Of a stretch of 64,000 bases of DNA, positions 54,494 to 64,000 are shown piece by piece (positions within the stretch are counted from its first letter, which is position 1; every line of letters begins with the position of its first letter). Made by a program: the position numbers and the translations under genes. The DNA is taken from positions 1 to 64,000 of the forward strand of contig SAUG01000066.1 in NCBI GenBank assembly GCA_011316305.1. Direction: 5' to 3'. Under the pieces are notes generated by a model. It did not search any database. It was given only the letters and a program-made list of their open reading frames with translations, and was not told where the DNA came from. The stretch is from Rusavskia elegans. Lineage: Eukaryota; Ascomycota; Lecanoromycetes; Teloschistales; Teloschistaceae.

Positions 54494-55816
54494 ATGGCTG
54501 GATCTATCTCCCTCCCATTGACGATCCATTTCGGCCTATACCCCGTCGCCAACATTTCCATCGGTACACCGCCGCAGCCGTTCAACTTGAAGATCGATAC
54601 CGGCAGCAGCGAGCTCTGGCTCCCAAGTCGTCACTCTGACATGTGCAAATACAGTGACTGCTCAGTGAACGGTGCATTTGACGAGCGAAAATCCGAGACT
54701 TCCATCAGTGATGACTTCCATGACGAGTTCCGGTTCCACAATAGCGACAGCAGCGACTACACCGGAATCCTTATCCAGGATGTGCTTACCATTGGAGATG
54801 GAACAGTCGAGGACGCCACATTTGGCTTGGTCTATAACGCCAAAGGGAACCCTGGAAGCCCTGGCGATGGCTACAACTCGAGGGGGACTTGGGGCCTGTC
54901 GTTCGACAAGGCGCAGTCGGATCAAAACGCTCATCCCTACACCGGCGTTCTCGAACTCATGGTTGAACAAGGCCTCATCGAACGCCGAGCATACAGTCTC
55001 TGGATGAACAGCCGTGAGGAAGCGGCTGGCCACATTGTCTTTGGTGGCGTCGATCCTACCAGGTACGATCCTCCGCTCACAGGATTGCCGATGGTAGATA
55101 TGCTGGATTCAAATTCGATGAGCTACCTGACCGTGCAGCTCACATCCCTCGTATGCAACAACTGCGACGGCAAGTCGGAAGTTCGAGAGGAGTCGGTCCG
55201 CCACGCTATCTTGGACTCCGGAAGTGCTGGCATCATCCTCCCAGCTAAAATTGCCGAGAAGGTCCTGAAAGACTTCGGAGCTATCACCGATCCACTGTTC
55301 GGCTGGCCTCTGGTAAAATGCGACCTGGCTCGGGCAGATGCCTCCTATGATTTCCATTTTGCCGGACAATACGGACCCAAAATCTCGATTCCAATTTCCG
55401 ATATGATCCGGCCTCACATTCCCGGTCTGCTCTTTGCGAACGCCGATGAAGCCTGCTTTCTTGCAGTGAAGAAACATGGAGAGGCCATGCTTATCTTGGG
55501 CACCACTTTCCTGCGATCCACTTACATCGTTGCCCATCTAGACAGCAAGACGATTGCTATAGCGCAGGCGAAAGAAGGCTCACACACTTTTGATCCGGAA
55601 GTAATCGAGATCACGGGCGATACGATTCCCGGTGTAGACACGATTATGGCATCGATCGAACAGGCGAAGGCTACGGCAGCGGCCGGTCCGCCGAGAGACA
55701 CATATGCTGACCCAGGAGATGACTCCTGGGCGTTCCCCAATGATTACTTTGCCGGTAAAGTTACCCACAATGCTCTCCAGGCAGCGTTCACTCCGCCACC
55801 CAAACCTATGTACTGA
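54494..55816 (+). CDS. A1-family aspartic protease, no visible signal peptide (440 aa)
   Basis: Single exon, ATG 54494 to TGA. Both catalytic motifs are present: IDTGSSELWLP with Asp35 and ILDSGSAGIILP with Asp241; the flap region and the ILGTTFLRSTYIV near the C-terminus are also family features. The chain starts right at the mature domain (ANISIGTPPQPF at 19-30), without the usual signal peptide and propeptide. No upstream ATG or spliced exon that would add them is apparent in the pyrimidine-rich leader. The C-terminal 70 residues are a disordered Pro/Ala/Asp-rich tail. It may act inside the cell, be exported unconventionally, or be missing a 5' exon. Confidence 0.85.
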   Translation: MAGSISLPLTIHFGLYPVANISIGTPPQPFNLKIDTGSSELWLPSRHSDMCKYSDCSVNGAFDERKSETSISDDFHDEFRFHNSDSSDYTGILIQDVLTIGDGTVEDATFGLVYNAKGNPGSPGDGYNSRGTWGLSFDKAQSDQNAHPYTGVLELMVEQGLIERRAYSLWMNSREEAAGHIVFGGVDPTRYDPPLTGLPMVDMLDSNSMSYLTVQLTSLVCNNCDGKSEVREESVRHAILDSGSAGIILPAKIAEKVLKDFGAITDPLFGWPLVKCDLARADASYDFHFAGQYGPKISIPISDMIRPHIPGLLFANADEACFLAVKKHGEAMLILGTTFLRSTYIVAHLDSKTIAIAQAKEGSHTFDPEVIEITGDTIPGVDTIMASIEQAKATAAAGPPRDTYADPGDDSWAFPNDYFAGKVTHNALQAAFTPPPKPMY

Positions 55817-56214
55817 GATGGTGGTTCGGATAAGAGTCTCGTTGTATTTAATTGATAGAAATACTCCTATGGTTTCAAGAGATGCGGTTTCTTCTGCACC
55901 ACAGAATGTCATTCCATTTTCCCTAACATATGGCTGATATAGCCTCTGACCCGCGTAGATCTACTTTCTTACCGACAATCCCCAATCATCGCAGTGGATC
56001 GTAAAAACACGTGCTAGCTGTGGCTTGCGAACGGGTACTGACATCACAATGCATTCAACGGTTATCCAAGCTTGCAGAGGGGCGTCCCCTCGATTACGAG
56101 TAGCTTGATCAGTTCAATCCTACCTCTAAATTCATTAGTCTGATCCAAAGACCTCACAAGTTCCGTCTCCCTCCTTCTCATTCTCCCGTTCCCAATCTAA
56201 ACCCCACAGCCATC

Positions 56215-56866
56215 ATGAAAGTTGCCGAAAACAGCGTCATCGACCTCGATATCCTGCCCGGTAAGGGCGAGGGTGATGTGCTAGGCCAAGCGCAAGCTAT
56301 GGCTAACAACCCAAAGTAATTATCCACCTTTCCCATTGGTATCAAACGGCCTCTTCGTTGCCCCTATGCCTGGTTCCACGAAGTTGACATGGTCTATCAG
56401 TATACCACCCGAACAGCGCGAAAAAGCCAAAGGTATCGTCGCGAATATGCAAGGCGTTGCTGGGGGTGTGGCGGGCACAGTAGGCGGAGGGGTGAAGGGT
56501 GTCGTCGATACCGCAGGGAACACCGTATGCCACTCTCTTGCCTCCCTTTCTTCAGTCTCCTCCGGTATCCACCTCACTAACCCATCGGTGGGCAAATAGG
56601 TCGGTGCGCTCGGTAGCGGCTTAGCAGGCACCGTCGGCGGCGTCGCTGGAGGTTTGGGCGATACCGTGAAGTCTGGCGGCGGTATGGTGAGCAGTGGGCT
56701 TAACTATGTGGGAGGCGGGGCGGATGAAGGTGCAGAGAAGGTAGAGAAAGGGGCGGCGGAAGGACAGAGCAAAGCGGGTGAGATGGGGGAGGAAAGCAAG
56801 AAAAGGGTGGAGGAGTTGTCGAAGGGGGCGGAGGAGAGTGCGAAGAGCGCGAAGAGTGGAAAGTAA
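56215..56866 (+). CDS. glycine-rich LEA-like hydrophilic protein (152 aa, 4 exons)
   Basis: Proposed exons: 56215-56260, 56317-56338, 56401-56524, 56600-56866; the total is 459 nt. The last two exons are secure: PPEQREKAKGIVANMQGVAG, then repeats of GGVAGTVGGGVKGVV and VGALGSGLAGTVGGVAGGLG, and a Lys/Glu-rich helical end. Exons 1-2 are less sure; they follow from the only phase-consistent GT-AG path (22-nt exon 2). The alternating Gly-Val and charged pattern resembles fungal LEA-like or stress-linked hydrophilins. No signal peptide. Function unknown. Confidence 0.6.
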
Positions 56867-57122
56867 GGAGAAAGATCCTGTGCAGGCATCATCGTTGGAG
56901 ATGGGGGTTTCTGAGGGATTTGGATTCGGTGCGAATACATCGTAGGATATATTGTCTTGCTGTAGATGATATAGAGCGGAGTTCGCTCTCATACAAATGA
57001 ATATACAAACTCAAATTATCCTCACGTCGCGTCCTCCTCTCGACGTCATCGCCCGATCCTCAGCTTTCCAACTCCCAATCCCAAGCTCTAATCCCTCGAC
57101 CTCCACAAACAACCCCATAGCA

Positions 57123-57809
57123 ATGGTATGTACATAAACCCCATCCCATCTCATCCACCCTCTCCTCACCTTCCTCCAACTAAAAACTCCATAGCCCCCC
57201 TCCCGCTCCAAACGCCCTCCCCCACCCCCAGCCACAACCCAACCCACCAAACCCTCCCCCCTCGCCCTCCAAAACAACATCTCCGCCACCACAGAACGCG
57301 ACATCCACGAAGCCTTCACCCTCTTCGCCTCCCCCTCCACAGACCCCGACCACCAAACCCTCCCCTCCACCTCCCTCGCCCCTGCGCTCAAAGCCCTCGG
57401 TCTTAAATGCCCCAAACGAGAAATAAACGAACTCCTCGATGCCGCGGACCCCGACGCCAGCGGCTCAATCCCGTATACCGCATTCCTGGCTGTCGCGGCG
57501 CTGAAATTGAATTCGCTGTCATCGTCCGGCGACGATTACGAAGAAGAAAGGCAAGCGGAGATCGAGGAGGCGTTTCAATTGTTTTTGGGGGAGGGGAAAG
57601 GGGTGAGGAGAGGGGGGGATGATGATGGAGGGGGGGATGTGATTACGGTGCAGACGTTGAAGAGGGTGGCGAAGGTGTTGAAGGAGGATGTGGATGAGAA
57701 GGTGTTGCGGGATATGATTTTGGAGGCGAATGGGGGGGCGGGGGTTAGGAGGGGGGTGGGGAGAGCGGAGTTTGGGGAGGTGATGAGGAGGGCGGGGGTT
57801 TTGAAGTAG
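57123..57809 (+). CDS. EF-hand protein, centrin/calmodulin-like (205 aa, 2 exons)
   Basis: The start codon ATG (57123-57125) is the whole coding part of exon 1; a 69-nt intron (GTATGT to CCATAG) follows, and exon 2 is 57195-57809, giving 618 nt. After a Pro-rich basic N-terminus, EF-hand helices and loops are seen: ERDIHEAFTLF, PALKALGLKCPKREINELLD, DAADPDASGSIPYTAF (loop with Ala at the usual Glu position) and a second half with EIEEAFQLF and LKEDVDEKVLRDMI. Calcium binding is probably weak or lost. The arrangement fits the calmodulin/centrin superfamily. The sense strand switches from C-rich to G-rich in mid-gene. Confidence 0.75.
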
Positions 57810-58149
57810 GGGGAACGGGTGCTTGGCGGGAGAGGGAAGGGAGATGTTGCACGACAAGTTCAAGTGGGAGGAGGGGATGGTATGATACCCGTTGGCTATT
57901 TTTGCGGCGGCGAGAATGGATGTCAATGGCAGTGGGTTCCGGGCCCTGTAGGTTGTTTCATTGCATTGGGAGGGAGCAGGCTTTGGGATGAGGAGGTATT
58001 GTGATATAGCGCAAATGGCTTTCCGAGTCCTATCCTTGTCTATGCCTGTCTGTTTCTCCTGGTACGACTTTGTCCAGATCCTGAAGACGCCCGGCTCTTC
58101 CCTTTAGATTTTCCACCGTCTGATTTGAGGATTTCCATGGTTTTCCCAT
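57810..58149. other. intergenic, convergent 3' UTRs
   Basis: Space between the EF-hand gene and the mannitol dehydrogenase gene. No gene is seen. Confidence 0.5.
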
Positions 58150-61437
<3,288 letters not shown>

Positions 61438-62072
61438 TCACTGAGTCTCCCTAGGCGGAGCTCTGGTCAGTATAGGTGGGAATGTCTCTGAGGGATGGCC
61501 AACCTCCATGACTTCACCCACCCGGCAATTGAACTTCGCACTACTCATACGATTCCTCGCCAAACTCCATATCTCCACCCCAAGTTCCGGATGCTTGCCT
61601 TTCTGGTCCGGATACGCCTGCTCTATCTTCTCGTTCAGCTTCCCCTTTTGCAAATCCATGATCAAAATTGCCAAAAGTTTAGCCACGCGGAATGCGTCCA
61701 GCCAGGCCACTTTCTGTTCCTTGGTGGTGTCGGGGGTAATAATCCTGGTATCCGTCTGGGTAAACGATATTACCTACACCCCCGTTGAAGATGTGTATCT
61801 TGAAATCCTAATGGATGGCTTACAATAGTCTGTCCCACAGAGTCCCGCATAAAGCCAACGCAGTTCGCGCTCGCAGCAGGCGTACCATATATTTGAGATT
61901 AATTCGCTGCCATGGCTTCATGGGAAGCGAATTCCTTTAACAACGCTCTGAGCTTTGTCACAAGATTCTTCTAGGCGGCACCAGCGGGATCTGCCTGTTC
62001 TGAAATTGGGACTGATAATAGATGACGTGTGTACTCATCACGGATGCGACCATATGGTTCCGTTGTTGCCAT
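61438..62072 (-). pseudogene. hypothetical gene with two in-frame nonsense codons (194-aa equivalent)
   Basis: Exon 1 (62072-61824) and exon 2 (61773-61438) join in frame over a 50-nt intron (GTAAGC to GTGTAG); the total is 585 nt. The reading is coherent from MATTEPYGRIRDEYTRHLL to DSVGQTIVISFTQTD and VAWLDAFRVAKLLAILIMDL, with a conserved-looking end. Codon 34 is TAG (61971-61973) and codon 58 is TAA (61899-61901). Either would be Gln if one C had become T, the change RIP makes at CpA. No phase-consistent intron removes both. The family is not recognised. I read it as a recently silenced gene; chance overlap of frames is the alternative. Confidence 0.55.
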
Positions 62073-62454
62073 GTTTAGTTAACGTTGACGTAGGGGTTAG
62101 GTTGATAAAGGTCCCCATCTTGCGAGAGTACGATAAAGTTTGACGTTTCTGGCAGAAAACATGACGTCACGCGTTGCAGTGCGCTTCTCATGTTATTCAC
62201 CTCATCTTACTAGGACTTGAATGAATTCCAGAACAAATGGCACACCGAGTATTCCAGGCAAAGTGTACCTCCGGTCGATACCTTTCGATTGGAGGGTGGG
62301 TGAGGTCGTGAGGACGGCTCTAAGCGGGCCCCTGCAGGAGGAGGGACGCCGACGCGGGGGTCAGACGAAAGGATGACGTTGAGGCGATTACATATCAATC
62401 CATACGTCAACATCCGAAAAAAATGAACCGCTTCACCCACTTGATCTCCGCTAT
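62073..62454. other. intergenic between divergent units
   Basis: About 380 bp between the pseudogene start and the GST start. No gene is supported. Confidence 0.45.
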
Positions 62455-63489
62455 ATGTACAGAACCCTTCAAAGATCGTTCCAACTCACAAGACATCTTC
62501 TTCCACAGTCCCAAACCCGACGATTGAGCTTATTGCCACAAATGGCGTCGCACAGTCTCTACGAAGATTCCACCCCTGCGGAGGTAAAGAATGCGAAGGT
62601 ATGTACATTGACATCTAAACTAAAACTCGGTGGGTGCATGGTTGACATGGGGTTTCTTAGGGTCTTCATCTCATCACTATGAACACACCCAACGGACAGA
62701 AAGTTCAGATCATGCTCGAAGAGCTCAAGGAAATCTACGGCACCGAATGGACCAAAACGATGATGTGTGACTCTAACAGACTATGAGAGATAATCCCTTG
62801 ACGCTGATTTCCAACAAGCAACATCATGACCAACGAGCAGAAGAAGGACTGGTTCTTAAGACTTGATCCCAACGGTACCCTTCCATAAGCCACCATGCCC
62901 CACTCCGTCTGACAACGGCATACAGGACGTATTCCGGTCCTCGTGGATAACACACAAGACCCTCCTTTTCCCGTCATGGAGACTAGCGCCGAGCTTCTCT
63001 ACCTTCTCAAATTCGCCGATAAGAAAGACGTCTTCGGTTTCACTGACGAGTTGGAGCGGAGCGAGGCTCTTCAATGGCTCTTCTTCTGGCATGGGTCCGG
63101 CGCCCCGTATCAAGGACAGGTCAATCATTTCGCCAAGTTTGCGAAAGAAAAGATCCCCTGTGCGTATATTCTCTCCTCGTCGTTCAATCTTAGCTGATCG
63201 CGTCCTAGACGCTATCGAGCGCTTCAAGAACGAGACCCTTCGTGTATTTGGTGTCCTCGAAATAAGACTATCTGGCAAGTACACAGGAGAACCAAGGGAC
63301 TACCTTGCAGGGAAAGGCAAAGGGAAGTACTCGGTGGCAGATATATGCACCTGGCCCTGGGTTAAAGGGTGGAACTTCAACTTCTCCAAAGAAGATATGG
63401 AGCCGTTTCCACACGTACTAAAATGGATCGATCGTATTGCTGAGCGACCTGCTGTTCAGCGTGGTATTGGCGACGAGTACAACCAGTAG
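62455..63489 (+). CDS. glutathione S-transferase, Ure2p/GTT-like (272 aa, 5 exons)
   Basis: Exons: 62455-62598, 62661-62764, 62819-62874, 62926-63159, 63209-63489; introns of 49-62 nt; the total is 819 nt. The thioredoxin-like domain has GLHLITMNTPNGQKVQIMLEEL, then LDPNGRIPVLVDN (the cis-Pro loop) and the alpha-helical C-domain with LRVFGVLEIRLSG and YSVADICTWPWVKGW. It conjugates glutathione to electrophiles. Residues 1-29 are Arg/Gln/Leu-rich without acidic residues, like a mitochondrial presequence; Met30 (MASHSLYED) could start a cytosolic form. Confidence 0.88.
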
Positions 63490-63809
63490 GTGGAGGTTTG
63501 GCTCCTTTGTATGACACTCATCGCCGATAAGCAAGCTTTGGATGGTTTTCTGACAGCTCTCGTAAATGAAAAGTATCACATACGCGTGTTGAAAGACGTG
63601 CAACTAGCCATGTCCTGCCTAATGCAATGCAGCATTCCGGTATCTGGGTGCTTGCTGTTTCATCAAGATGCGGTGAACACTTATCTTCCGATGCCTCGAT
63701 AATCTCAAAAACGACAGGTCGATTTGTCCGTTTTTTTAAGTATCTTACAGATGAATCTCACAACATTCCCACTTTTATCGTGTCGATTTCCGCTACGGCT
63801 CTGCCAGTT
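63490..63809. other. intergenic, convergent 3' ends
   Basis: 3' UTR space between the GST and the partial gene on the minus strand. No gene is seen. Confidence 0.45.
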
Positions 63810-64000
63810 CTACCAGCCATTGGTTTGCGTATAATCGTAATGTTTTTCCATCAGAACATCAATGTCGTGACAGACACTTGCCTTGGTAGCGGTGCCAGAA
63901 CCTACAATGACCGAACGGAGAGCATCTACACAGAGGGTTTCAACCGTACGCACATCCAAACTGTCCGACCATCAGTCCGCTCGCTTACATATTCTCCAGC
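63810..64000 (-). CDS. 3' end of an unidentified gene (partial)
   Basis: On the minus strand a coding-like frame ends with TAG at 63810-63812. It reads LDVRTVETLCVDALRSVI, then VGSGTATKASVCHDIDVLME and KHYDYTQTNGW. A 3' splice site (GGACAG) lies at about 63961-63966, after which the frame opens. The rest lies beyond the right edge. I do not recognise the family. Confidence 0.45.

Overview
The window is nuclear DNA from a filamentous ascomycete (Pezizomycotina). The evidence is short spliceosomal introns of about 47-150 nt with CTNAC-like branch sites, fungal-only families (Dsc1/Tul1-type RING ligase, Pth11-like rhodopsin-domain protein, membrane-anchored RGS protein, NADP mannitol dehydrogenase, DUF4211), and AT-rich, CpA-poor islands that look like repeat-induced point mutation (RIP). 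The class cannot be fixed from sequence alone; a Dothideomycete-like fungus is a reasonable guess. I resolved 20 intact gene models, three of them only moderately supported, plus several fragments and relics. Most exon-intron structures were rebuilt by hand; in every multi-exon model the exon lengths sum to a multiple of three.

Layout. 0-7.3 kb is accessory-like. It holds a small ORF, a 5'-truncated F-box/LRR-like fragment, a MULE-type MITE with 59-bp inverted repeats and a 9-bp target duplication, a second short inverted repeat, a secreted protein, a third inverted-repeat element with a RIP-like core, and an intact F-box gene. 8-31 kb is a transport and signalling block: Na+/H+ antiporter, Ser/Thr kinase, GFA/CENP-V enzyme, an 11-exon amino-acid permease with micro-exons, a Pth11-like receptor, a TM-RGS protein and a zinc alcohol dehydrogenase. 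31.5-34.4 kb has a small unknown protein and an MFS sugar porter. 34.4-38.6 kb is gene-poor.

38.6-44.3 kb holds four small genes on the minus strand, three with clear signal peptides. They look like effector-type or small secreted proteins, and an orphan coding-like exon lies among them. 44.6-52.8 kb is conserved housekeeping: dscA and a DUF4211 gene share a 286-bp divergent promoter, then come TOM22 and the mitochondrial processing peptidase alpha subunit side by side. A RIP-like island follows at about 53 kb. 54.5-59 kb carries an A1 aspartic protease without a visible signal peptide, a glycine-rich LEA-like protein, an EF-hand protein whose start codon is cut off by an intron, and mannitol dehydrogenase. 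59-64 kb holds a probable pseudogene with two C-to-T type nonsense codons, a glutathione S-transferase and the 3' end of an unidentified gene.

The genes do not form an obvious biosynthetic cluster. Functional links are local: TOM22 with MPP-alpha (mitochondrial import), the Pth11-like protein and TM-RGS about 2.6 kb apart (G-protein signalling), and four transporter or redox genes around them.
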